Below, one piece after another: positions 7,641 to 15,624 of a DNA stretch of 64,000 nt. Source of the stretch: an uncultured Acidobacteriota bacterium (GTDB lineage Bacteria > Acidobacteriota > Terriglobia > Bryobacterales > Bryobacteraceae); assembly GCA_902826685.1 (NCBI GenBank), contig CADEFT010000008.1:62001-126000 (forward strand). The letters run 5' to 3'. The notes under the pieces were generated by a model. It made no database searches, was not told the DNA's origin, and saw only the letters and a program-made list of their open reading frames with translations. The translations under genes were made by a program, and so were the position numbers. Numbering within the stretch: position 1 is the stretch's first letter; each line of letters starts with the position of its first letter.

Positions 7641-8558
7641 ATGATACGATCGGCTGCAGTGCCTTGGACCGGCTATCTGCTCTCACTTCCGGAACGTGTT
7701 GTAAGATCCACCGCCGCGCTGGCCGCCGGTCTGATCCGCGAAATCGGCGATGTCGCCCTGCCCGCCGCCCTGCGCCGCACACGCCTGTACCGCTCCCTGG
7801 TCGACACCACGCTGCGGTTCCTCATTGAGCGTGTCGGCCAGGTCGAGAACGCCTACCCCGGCGAATCTCAATTGGCCGAAGACTTCCTCAAACGCCGCGC
7901 CGCCGGCAACGGCATCGAACTGATTGGAATCGCCGCCTTCCATGCCTCGCCGGTATGGGTGCTGGCGGCGCTCGCCGACGTATCCGGAGCGGGCAAAACG
8001 CTCACCCGCCAGATCGCATCGAGTCTGCAGCAGCAGGGGCTGCTCGAACGGGAATCCAGCTTCAGTACGATCGACCAGATCCTCGACGGTCTCGAGCGCA
8101 CGGCCGCCCACCTCACCGATACCATTAACATGCCGCCGCTCGACGTGAAGACGCTGCGCGCCGAACTGGCCACAGTCCGAAATCACGCCGCCACCATTGC
8201 CCGGCGCGATCTGCCCGCGCCCGGCGATCTGGAATCGAGTTGGAAGAACCTGGAAGCCGGCGCGCGGCGCGAGAACCGGACGGTGTTTGAGATGTCCGCC
8301 GTGCTTGCCCTGGCCGCGGTACGCCAACTGCCCGGCAACGTGGTCTGGCTCTCGCGCTGCGCCCAATCGGCGGCCAGGACCACCGGCGGTTTGATGGCCT
8401 CAACATTGCTCGGCCACTACGCCCATTCGCTCGATCAGATTCGCGGCGAGGGCTTCCTCGCCTATTGGCGCCGCGAATTCCGGCCCTACCTGGCCGCCGC
8501 CGCGCGTCAGTTCGCGCCCGGCCGCCGCTCGCTTACCGAAAAACTACTGGGGCGGTGA
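7641..8558 (+). CDS. Hypothetical protein, alanine-rich
   Basis: A 305-residue protein that I do not recognise. It is alanine- and arginine-rich, predicted mostly helical, with a moderately hydrophobic stretch (GIAAFHASPVWVLAALADVSG) around 95-115 that could be membrane-associated. A second weakly hydrophobic segment occurs near 215-235. No catalytic motif was seen. The ATG at 7641 lies 26 bp from the divergent metallo-hydrolase start. The 3' end overlaps the convergent DUF4388 gene by 26 bp. Coding is supported by codon-position composition and by the absence of a better frame. Confidence 0.65.
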   Translation: MIRSAAVPWTGYLLSLPERVVRSTAALAAGLIREIGDVALPAALRRTRLYRSLVDTTLRFLIERVGQVENAYPGESQLAEDFLKRRAAGNGIELIGIAAFHASPVWVLAALADVSGAGKTLTRQIASSLQQQGLLERESSFSTIDQILDGLERTAAHLTDTINMPPLDVKTLRAELATVRNHAATIARRDLPAPGDLESSWKNLEAGARRENRTVFEMSAVLALAAVRQLPGNVVWLSRCAQSAARTTGGLMASTLLGHYAHSLDQIRGEGFLAYWRREFRPYLAAAARQFAPGRRSLTEKLLGR

Positions 8559-9897
8559 CCTGCTCCATCAACCGGTGCATTTCCATATCTTCCGCCGCGC
8601 CGAAGCGCGTACCGGAAAGCCGCGCCGCCAGAATCTTTTCCGTACCGGCGACGCGAGCCACCACCAGCGATGTCTGCGTCGCGCGCAGCAGCACCGAATG
8701 CGTGCCACCCATCGCCTGCGCCTGGGAGTAGCGTTCCATGCCGTGAAACAGGTGATAAACCGCCGCCGCATCGAAGCTCGAACTGCTCGACGCGGGCTCA
8801 CACGATTCGAGCACACCGTCTTCAATCACCGCCACGCTCAGGAAGATAGTGGACCGCAACCCGAAATCGCCGCCCGGCGCCGCTTGTGCCTCCAGTTCCG
8901 GCGATCTCTCCGGCTCCGCGGCGCTCGCTTCGATCTCCGGCTCGTCCGCACCGGAAAACTCGGGGAAAGGCGGGGCATCCAGATCGTCGGACGCCGCGGC
9001 CGCTGTGGCCGCGGCGTCCGCTTCCATCGCTTCGCTTTCGGCCGACAACTCGGGAAACTCCGTCGGCTCTTCGATGTCGAGATCCGCCGGCACCGCTCCC
9101 GCTTCCACTGTGTCTTCAAAGGCGAAGGCGGGAAACTCGGTCGGCTCCTCGAGATCGGAACTCGTCTCCACCACCGGTGCCGCCGTGTGATTCTTGCCGC
9201 AGGTCGCCTCCGTCAGAGACTGATTGGCATTGGTGGGCATGACGGCCGGGAAATCGCGGTATTCGAAGGTGCACGGGCCCCATGAGAGAATCTGGTCGAT
9301 CGCCGCTCGCCCCGATTTCCGCCCCGCTTCCGCATAGACCGCGTTGCCGCCGCGAAAACACAAGTCGCCCGTTCCCGCCTCTCCCGTCACCCGCACCCAC
9401 GCCGCTTCCTGAAAGCAGCAGACACCGCGAAAGAAATCGAGCGGAGTCACGGCCCCTTTGTCCGGCGGACGCTGCGCTTCGGCCACGCAGGCCGACACCA
9501 GGCTACGGAACGCGGCCGGGTCGTTCACCGCAGGATGCAGCCGCACCCAGCCTTGCCCGTGAGTCAGCGGCGCGCGCTTCGGCATCACGACAAAGCGCGG
9601 CGCTTTTTGCCGCGCGAGACCATTCACGATGAGTTGCGTCCAGCCTTCGCCCGCCTGAGCCTCCACCAGCAGCACTGCCGCCAGCCGCCCGCGCTCCACC
9701 AGCGCCAGCGCATCGAGTGGATTGGTGACATGCACCATCTCCATCGCCGCGTCCGCCGGACACACCGACGGTAAAAACGGAGTGATCGCGGCTTTTTCCG
9801 AGGCAACGACGATGATATTGGGCAGGCTGAACGACGGCTGCCAGAACGTAACGGGATCAGACTGGGGGCCTGTGAACATGCAAAGTGAGCCTGCCAT
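8533..9897 (-). CDS. Pseudo-receiver plus DUF4388 (PATAN) regulator of the chemosensory locus
   Basis: A 454-residue cytoplasmic protein divergent from the chemosensory operon. Residues 25-135 resemble a receiver fold (NIIVVASEK start, KAPRFVVMPKRAP strand) without a clear phospho-aspartate, so a pseudo-receiver is likely. Next comes a DUF4388/PATAN-type segment around 150-210 (GVCCFQEAAWVRVTG ... GRAAIDQILSWGPCTFEYRD), as in PatA/PixG-like response regulators. A long acidic low-complexity linker carries repeated EEPTEFP units, and a C-terminal domain of about 100 residues resembles Roadblock-like small folds. GTG at 9900 or ATG at 9879 are alternative starts. Location and domain type suggest an output regulator of the Pil/Pix-like system. 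Confidence 0.7.
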   Translation of the reverse strand: MAGSLCMFTGPQSDPVTFWQPSFSLPNIIVVASEKAAITPFLPSVCPADAAMEMVHVTNPLDALALVERGRLAAVLLVEAQAGEGWTQLIVNGLARQKAPRFVVMPKRAPLTHGQGWVRLHPAVNDPAAFRSLVSACVAEAQRPPDKGAVTPLDFFRGVCCFQEAAWVRVTGEAGTGDLCFRGGNAVYAEAGRKSGRAAIDQILSWGPCTFEYRDFPAVMPTNANQSLTEATCGKNHTAAPVVETSSDLEEPTEFPAFAFEDTVEAGAVPADLDIEEPTEFPELSAESEAMEADAAATAAAASDDLDAPPFPEFSGADEPEIEASAAEPERSPELEAQAAPGGDFGLRSTIFLSVAVIEDGVLESCEPASSSSSFDAAAVYHLFHGMERYSQAQAMGGTHSVLLRATQTSLVVARVAGTEKILAARLSGTRFGAAEDMEMHRLMEQVTAPVVFR

Positions 9898-10081
9898 CAC
9901 TATACGGGTAAGGCCGCAGGCTTGCCAGCGAGCGAAACCCCTAGAACTACTTAATACGGACCGCGCCCGCCACGCCCTAAGGTTTTTGCCCTATGGAAGC
10001 CTTCCTAGGTTTGGCCGTTTATAGAGATGTAAATGCAAAGACCGTGCATTGCCGTGCCGGTCCGAGCCTAGACGAAAACTT

Positions 10082-11431
10082 ATGCCACAGACTCAGGATA
10101 CGGTTCTGCTACGCGAAGCGGTTGCGGCCGCGAAGGTAGGAAACAAGACACAGGCGAGGCAATTGCTCCGCCAGGCGAGCGTTCACAATCCCAACAACGA
10201 ACTGGTGTGGCTGTGGCGGGCGTCGCTTTCCGAATCGCCCAAGGAAGCCACGTTCTATCTGGGCGAAGTACTGCGCGTCAATCCCACCAACCAGAAGGCC
10301 GCCGCATGGCTCGAACGCTGCAAGGGCGGCGCGGTGCCGGGCGACGCCTCGCGCCCCGCCACGGGCACGGCCCCGGCGCCGGCCACGCCTCCCGCGCAGC
10401 CTTCGCTTTCCACTTCCGAAGTCGGTCTGCGGCAAAGCATTTTGAAGGCGGCCGAAAACCTTGGGTCCACGGTGCGTCCTTCGGAACCCGTGGCGGCCGC
10501 GGTGCGCCCGCAGGCTCCGGCCGCCGACGCGCGCGGGGCCGACCCGGCGTCGTCGCGTACCGCCGTCGAGACCGCGCCGCCTCCCCAGGCGCCCGAAACC
10601 CGCACTCCTTTTCCAGCGCCGGGCGCCGATACGATGCGTGCCCCGGCGGCGCCCGCGCCTCCGCGGCCTTCCGAGAACCCGTTCGCTCCCCGCCCCTCGG
10701 TTCAGGCTCCGCCCTCGATCCCGGCGCCGGTGCAGCCGGTGGCGGCCAAGTGGGCCTGTCCGTTCTGCGGCTATGGTTCCGACACCGCGCATCGCCGCTG
10801 CCCCACCTGCAAGGCGATCACGGTGCTGGAAGAACTGCGCGAAGTGGAAAAGAACGATGGCGTGGTCGAGAAATCGGTGCGCGACTCGATTGCCCGGTTG
10901 GAGACCATTCCAGCCGACCAGCGCCAGTTCGACAACAATTTGCATCTGGCTCTCGGCCATCTCAACCTGCGCGAAGCGACCAAGGCGCTGCCCTATCTCA
11001 AGCAGGCCACCGCGCAGCGCCGCAACGACTGGGCGCTGCTCGGCGTCCTCGACCAGATCCAGTGGCGCAAGGTGATCCTGGTTGTCGACGACAGTCTCAC
11101 CATCCGCAAGGCCCTGGCCAATTTCCTCGAAAAGAACGAATTCCGCGTCGTCATGGCCGAAGACGGCCGCAAGGCTCTCGAAAGGCTCAACGAAGTGGTG
11201 CCCGACCTGGTGCTGCTCGACATCACCATGCCCAACCTCGATGGCTACCAGGTCTGCAAAACCATGAAGGACAACGCGCTCACCAAGGGCGTTCCCGTCA
11301 TCATGCTTTCCGGCAAAGACGGCATCTTCGACAGAGTGCGCGGCAAACTCGCCGGCTGCAGCGACTACGTCACCAAGCCGTTCGATCCGCAGGCGCTCCT
11401 CAAAACCATCCGGAAGTACGTCAAAGCATGA
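10082..11431 (+). CDS. Response regulator with N-terminal TPR-like region, zinc ribbon and C-terminal receiver (PilG/PixG-like)
   Basis: A 449-residue cytoplasmic protein. The first 75 residues have a TPR-like helical pair (LLRQASVHNPNNELVWLW). A Pro/Ala-rich linker follows, then a two-CxxC zinc ribbon at about 226-246 (CPFCGYGSD ... CPTCK), a helical segment, and a receiver domain from about 330 to the end. The receiver has the acidic pair DD in VVDDS, the phosphoacceptor D380 in LLDITMP and a conserved K in VTKPFD, so it looks phosphorylatable. It is the first gene of the chemosensory operon. ATG 10082 is chosen over an upstream in-frame ATG because it starts directly at the TPR-like region. 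Confidence 0.85.
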   Translation: MPQTQDTVLLREAVAAAKVGNKTQARQLLRQASVHNPNNELVWLWRASLSESPKEATFYLGEVLRVNPTNQKAAAWLERCKGGAVPGDASRPATGTAPAPATPPAQPSLSTSEVGLRQSILKAAENLGSTVRPSEPVAAAVRPQAPAADARGADPASSRTAVETAPPPQAPETRTPFPAPGADTMRAPAAPAPPRPSENPFAPRPSVQAPPSIPAPVQPVAAKWACPFCGYGSDTAHRRCPTCKAITVLEELREVEKNDGVVEKSVRDSIARLETIPADQRQFDNNLHLALGHLNLREATKALPYLKQATAQRRNDWALLGVLDQIQWRKVILVVDDSLTIRKALANFLEKNEFRVVMAEDGRKALERLNEVVPDLVLLDITMPNLDGYQVCKTMKDNALTKGVPVIMLSGKDGIFDRVRGKLAGCSDYVTKPFDPQALLKTIRKYVKA

Positions 11432-11475
11432 ACGGCCTCGTCATGGATGCAACCGACCAAGGAGCCACCAATTCG

Positions 11476-11841
11476 ATGAGTGCCAAGTCGATTCTTGTAG
11501 TGGAAGACAGCGCCACCGAACTGCTGGCGCTGACCAAAGCGCTCGAAAGCCGCGGCTATCAATATACGGTCGCCACCGATGGCGATGAAGCGATTCAAAA
11601 GGCGACCAAGCAGAAACCCTCGCTCATTCTGCTCGACGTCGTGCTTCCCAAAAAGAACGGTTTTCAGGTGTGCCGCCAGTTGAAAAGTTCACCCGAAACC
11701 AGCCAGATCAAGATTATCGTCATCAGCGGCAAGAACCAGGAATCGGACCGCTATTGGGGATTGAAGCAGGGTGCCGATGAGTATCTGACCAAGCCCGTCA
11801 AAACGGACGATCTGTTGGGCGCGATCGCGCGCCACCTGTAG
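11476..11841 (+). CDS. Single-domain response regulator (PilH/PixH/CheY-like)
   Basis: A 121-residue stand-alone receiver. The acidic cluster is in VVEDS, the phosphoacceptor aspartate in LLDVVLP, and the conserved lysine in LTKPV. There is no output domain, so it presumably acts by protein contact, as PilH does in twitching motility systems. An AAGGAG ribosome site about 11 nt before ATG 11476 supports this start. An earlier ATG at 11428 overlaps the previous stop (ATGA) and would add 16 non-conserved residues. It lies between the zinc-ribbon regulator and the CheW gene. Confidence 0.9.
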   Translation: MSAKSILVVEDSATELLALTKALESRGYQYTVATDGDEAIQKATKQKPSLILLDVVLPKKNGFQVCRQLKSSPETSQIKIIVISGKNQESDRYWGLKQGADEYLTKPVKTDDLLGAIARHL

Positions 11842-11867
11842 AGAGCCGGACAAGGGAGCAACGCGCG

Positions 11868-13307
11868 GTGAACGAAGAGAATCAGTACAACGAAGCCATC
11901 GATCCCGGCTCTATCGAGCCGGCCGGAGTACACCCGGAGAGCCCGGAGGACGCGTTGGAACTGGCCGGTCCCGATCTGGATGAGTTGTTCGCCGAAATGC
12001 TTTCGGCCGAGCAGGCTTCGGATCTGGAGGCCGGGGAGACGGTCGACGTTTCCGCGCAAACCGTCGAGGCTGCGGACTTGCCGGAGCCCGTCGCAATCGA
12101 ATCGCTCGCCGTAGAGCCGGAAGCGCCGGAGGAGTGGGCGGCTGAACCCCTGCCCGAGCCTGTTGCCATCGAAGCGCTCGCCGTAGAGCCGGAAACGCCG
12201 GCGGAGTGGGCGGCTGAAACCCTGCCGGAGCCTGTAGCCATCGAATCGCTCGCCGTAGAGCCGGAAACGCCGGCGGAGTGGGCCGCCGAACCCCTGCCCG
12301 AGCCCGTTGCCATCGAAGCGCTCGCCCCAGAGCCGGAAGCTCCGGCGGAATGGGCGGCCGAACCCCTGCCCGAGCCGGTCGAAATCGAAGCGCTCATCGA
12401 GGCCGCCTCCGTCGAGCCGGCCGAAATGGATCTCGAATCTGTGCCCGAGCCCGAGTTCCCGTCTCTCGACATGGCCTCGGCCGAGGCTCCGCTCGATGAG
12501 CCCTCCGCACTCGACTTTGAAACCGTCCTCGCCGCGGCCGCCGCTCCGGTCGAATTCGAACCCATCGGCGAGCCCGCCGGTTTCGATTTCCTCGAAGCCG
12601 GCGTCGCTGCGCCCGAACCGCCCGCCGCCGCCGGGTTTGACGCCTCCGAAGCCATGCTGCGCGAACTGCTGGCCGAGGAAAGCAGCCAGTTGCTGGAAGC
12701 CGTGCAGGCGCCGGAACGGCTCACCGAAAGCGAGACCGGGCGTTCTTCCCCGCCGCTGGAAGACCTCATTCGCGGCATCGATTCGCAACTGGAAACGGTG
12801 GCCACCGCCGCCGCTCCGGTCGAACAGCCCGCCCCGGCTCACAAACAATTCAGCCAGCTCGACGACTACGTGGTGTTCACTCTTTCGGGCGGCGACTATG
12901 CCCTTCCCGTACGCGACGTGGCCGAAATCGGCCGCGTGCCGTCGGTCACCAAGGTGCCCAATGTCCCCGAGTTCGTCCGCGGCATCACCAATCTGCGCGG
13001 CGAAATCGTACCGGTGCTGAACCTGCCGCAGTTGCTCGGGCTGCAGGAGACCGCGCTTACCGCCCGCGGCCGGGTTCTGTTTCTCCAGGCCCGCGACCAG
13101 GTGGCCGCTTCGGGGCTGCTGGTGGATGAAGTCAAGGGAATTCAGCGCATCCCGTCGCAGCAACTGGAACACGTGACGGGACTGGTGGATGACAAAGTTA
13201 CTTCGGTGCTGCGCGGCGTACACGGCCGCGGCGACCGGTTGTTGAACGTCCTCGACCTGGAGCAGGTCTTCCGGCTCGAGGAATTCCAGAGGTTTGACCG
13301 CAGATAG
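11868..13307 (+). CDS. CheW-domain coupling protein with long repetitive acidic N-terminus (PilI/PixI-like)
   Basis: A 479-residue protein. The CheW domain occupies about residues 325-475 (DDYVVFTLSGGDYALPV ... GITNLRGEIVPVLNL) and should couple the receptor to the CheA kinase. The 320 residues before it are acidic, Glu/Pro/Ala-rich and probably disordered; residues 73-174 are four near-identical 24-residue repeats plus a start of a fifth. Ordinary CheW and PilI proteins are about 150-180 residues, so the extension is a striking addition. The start is GTG 11868, with AAGGGAG upstream. It is in the same operon as the flanking receptor and receiver genes. Confidence 0.9.
   Translation: MNEENQYNEAIDPGSIEPAGVHPESPEDALELAGPDLDELFAEMLSAEQASDLEAGETVDVSAQTVEAADLPEPVAIESLAVEPEAPEEWAAEPLPEPVAIEALAVEPETPAEWAAETLPEPVAIESLAVEPETPAEWAAEPLPEPVAIEALAPEPEAPAEWAAEPLPEPVEIEALIEAASVEPAEMDLESVPEPEFPSLDMASAEAPLDEPSALDFETVLAAAAAPVEFEPIGEPAGFDFLEAGVAAPEPPAAAGFDASEAMLRELLAEESSQLLEAVQAPERLTESETGRSSPPLEDLIRGIDSQLETVATAAAPVEQPAPAHKQFSQLDDYVVFTLSGGDYALPVRDVAEIGRVPSVTKVPNVPEFVRGITNLRGEIVPVLNLPQLLGLQETALTARGRVLFLQARDQVAASGLLVDEVKGIQRIPSQQLEHVTGLVDDKVTSVLRGVHGRGDRLLNVLDLEQVFRLEEFQRFDRR
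12084..12389 (+). repeat. In-frame 72-bp tandem repeat in the CheW gene
   Basis: Four consecutive 72-bp units begin at 12084, 12156, 12228 and 12300, with a partial fifth from 12372. Each encodes 24 residues of the form EPVAIE-[SA]-LAVEPE-[AT]-PAEWAAE and a closing PLP or TLP. The length is a multiple of three, so copy-number change would keep the frame. The units differ by a few silent and conservative changes. Confidence 0.95.
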
Positions 13308-13364
13308 GCCGGGTGGAACCCCGGATCGATTTGCAGGGTGATTTTTTCGGAGGGAACTCAAGCG

Positions 13365-15578
13365 ATGCCTTCAGCCAAGGGATCTAACGGCGCTTTCGCC
13401 AATTTGACCATCAAACAGAAACTGGGCCTGGTGCTGGCCGTCATGGTGATTCCATTCGCCACGGTCGCGTCCTTGTATCTTCAGGCTCGCAACGTGCAAA
13501 TCGAGGCGACGCAGAATGAAATCGCCGGCGCCGAGTATGTCAACTCGCTGCGCAGTCTTGTGGAAGCCATCCCGCAGCACCGCCTGGCGACCGGCGCCGT
13601 ATTGATCGGCGAGGCGGGCGAACGCAGCCGCGCCGAACAGCAGCAGGCCGCCATCGACCGCGCCTTTTCGGTGGTGGAAGCGGCTGCCGCCAAGCATCCG
13701 GAGCTCGAAGCCACCGAGCGCCTGGGCCAGTTGAAGCGCGAGTGGCAGGAAGTGAAAATCAACGCGCTCAAAGGCGGCGTGCGCGAAAATCTCGATGCGC
13801 ACAGCCGGTTGATGAGCGCCCTCATCGACCATGTCCGCGCGGTCGGCGAGAAGTCGAACCTCATCTCGGACTCCGAACTCGACACCTATTACCTGATGGA
13901 CGCCGTCGTCACGCAACTGCCGGTCATCACCGATCGCGTGAGTAAGCTCGGTGTGCTGGCCGCCGGTTCGCTCGCCGCCGGCAAGAATGGCAACGACTAT
14001 CGCGTCCCGGCGCAAAGCCTCGCCGAGCAGATCAACGCCATGGTGCAGAACCTGCAGCGCAACTATTCGGCCGCCTACGGAGCCCGCCCAGGTCTTGAAC
14101 AAAAGCTCAACCAGCCGGTCTCGGCCGCGGTGCGCGCGCTCGACTCGGTGGTCCGTCCGCTGATGGACGGCCAGCCGGAACGCCTCGGCTCGCCCGAACG
14201 CGCCATCGAAACGACATCCACCGCCCTCACCGGCCTGCTCGCCCTGAACGACGCCACCCAGCCCAATCTGCAGACGCTGCTCGAAGCGCGCGCCGCCCGG
14301 CTGAGCCGCGACAAGTACGCCCAACTCGGTCTCGCCGCGCTCATCCTGCTGCTCACGGTCGGCCTGGTGACCATGGTGCACCGCTCCATCACCAGCCAGA
14401 TCAACCAGATCAACGATTCGTTCATCCAGATCGGCAACGGCAACTACGACGTCCGCGTGCCCGTGCTGGCGCGCGACGAACTCGGCACCATGGCCGAATC
14501 GATGAACTCGGTTCTCGACAACACCATGAACCTCATCCAGAGCCGCGATGAGCGCAACCGCATCCAGCAGAGCATTCAGAAACTGCTCGACGATATCAGC
14601 GGCGTGGCCTCGGGCGACCTTACCCAGGAAGCCGAAGTGACGGCCGAAGTCACCGGCGCCATCGCCGACTCGTTCAACTACATGATCAGCGAACTGCGGC
14701 AACTGGTTTCGAGCGTCAACAGCACCACCGGACACGTCGGCCAGTCCGCCGGCCAGGTGTTGAGCACCGCCGAAATGCTGGCCCAGGGCTCCATCGGCCA
14801 GGCCAAGCAGATCGCCGAAGCCAACAACTCGATTCAGCAGATGGCCCGCTCCATCCGCGAGGTGTCTTCCACCGCCTCCACCGCCTCAAGCGTCGCCGAA
14901 CAGACCTTCCAGAAAGCCAAGCAGGGTTCGGAAGCCGTGCAGAAGACCATCGAAGGCATGGGCGGCATTCGCAACCAGGTGCAGGAAACGTCCAAGCGTC
15001 TCAAGGGACTGGGCGAACGGTCGCAGGAAATCGGCTCGATCGTGCAACTGATCGGCGACATCGCCGACCGCACCTCCATCCTCGCCTTGAACGCCTCCAT
15101 TCAGGCCGCCATGGCCGGGGAGGCCGGCCGCGGCTTCGCCGTCGTCGCCGAGGAAGTCGAGCGCCTGGCCGAACGCGCCGCCGAAGCGACTAAGAAAGTC
15201 AACACGCTCATCAAATCCATCCAGGCCGATACCGCCGAGGCCATCACCGCCATGGAAGAGACCACGCGCGAGGTGGTCGAAGGGTCGAACCTGTCCAACG
15301 CCGCCGGCCGCACCCTCAGCGAGATCGAAGCCGTTTCGTCCCAGCTTTCCGGCCTCATCCGCACCATCTCCTCGGCCTCCGACGAACAGGCCCGCGGCTC
15401 CGAGCATGTCTCCCGTTCGATGAACGAGATCTCGGTCCACACGCAGGAAACCGCCGAAGGCGCCCGCAAGGCCGCCATCTCGGTGCAGGAACTTGCCAAG
15501 CTCACCGAAGAACTGCGCCGCAGCATGCAGCGCTTCCGTCTGCCGGCGGAGGACCCGTCTTACTCGGCCCTTCGCTAA
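13365..15578 (+). CDS. Methyl-accepting chemotaxis protein, PilJ-like
   Basis: A 737-residue inner-membrane receptor. TM1 lies around residues 25-45 ([18 protein letters not shown]) and TM2 around 320-345 ([16 protein letters not shown]), enclosing a large helical periplasmic domain. A HAMP-like segment follows, then the cytoplasmic signalling helix bundle with the tip region [15 protein letters not shown] and [18 protein letters not shown]. The tip deviates slightly from the E. coli consensus (DRT for QTN), as in PilJ relatives. The start at ATG 13365 is supported by GGAGGG 11 nt upstream. Being between the CheW and CheA genes makes it the cognate receptor of this array, probably sensing pilus state or surface contact. 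Confidence 0.92.
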   Translation: MPSAKGSNGAFANLTIKQKLGLVLAVMVIPFATVASLYLQARNVQIEATQNEIAGAEYVNSLRSLVEAIPQHRLATGAVLIGEAGERSRAEQQQAAIDRAFSVVEAAAAKHPELEATERLGQLKREWQEVKINALKGGVRENLDAHSRLMSALIDHVRAVGEKSNLISDSELDTYYLMDAVVTQLPVITDRVSKLGVLAAGSLAAGKNGNDYRVPAQSLAEQINAMVQNLQRNYSAAYGARPGLEQKLNQPVSAAVRALDSVVRPLMDGQPERLGSPERAIETTSTALTGLLALNDATQPNLQTLLEARAARLSRDKYAQLGLAALILLLTVGLVTMVHRSITSQINQINDSFIQIGNGNYDVRVPVLARDELGTMAESMNSVLDNTMNLIQSRDERNRIQQSIQKLLDDISGVASGDLTQEAEVTAEVTGAIADSFNYMISELRQLVSSVNSTTGHVGQSAGQVLSTAEMLAQGSIGQAKQIAEANNSIQQMARSIREVSSTASTASSVAEQTFQKAKQGSEAVQKTIEGMGGIRNQVQETSKRLKGLGERSQEIGSIVQLIGDIADRTSILALNASIQAAMAGEAGRGFAVVAEEVERLAERAAEATKKVNTLIKSIQADTAEAITAMEETTREVVEGSNLSNAAGRTLSEIEAVSSQLSGLIRTISSASDEQARGSEHVSRSMNEISVHTQETAEGARKAAISVQELAKLTEELRRSMQRFRLPAEDPSYSALR

Positions 15579-15624
15579 ATCGCCACATCCGTTGGCCTGA
15601 AACAAGGCACCGCAGGGAGACTCA

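Noticed and set aside
9898..10081. Riboswitch in the leader of the chemosensory operon
   Set aside because: The 184-bp divergent region has some short complementary words but nothing that fits a c-di-GMP or other known aptamer.
10207..11841. 544-residue + strand frame running through the zinc-ribbon regulator into the single receiver
   Set aside because: Only its last 121 residues (from 11476) are a real receiver; the rest is an out-of-frame reading of the upstream regulator.
12084..12389. CRISPR-like or satellite repeat
   Set aside because: Units are contiguous without spacers and in phase with the CheW reading frame.
11751..13361. Long open frame (about 536 residues) on the reverse strand across the CheW gene
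   Set aside because: It is a GC-rich antisense shadow of the repetitive CheW gene, with low-complexity translation and no recognised motif; the + strand has the CheW domain.
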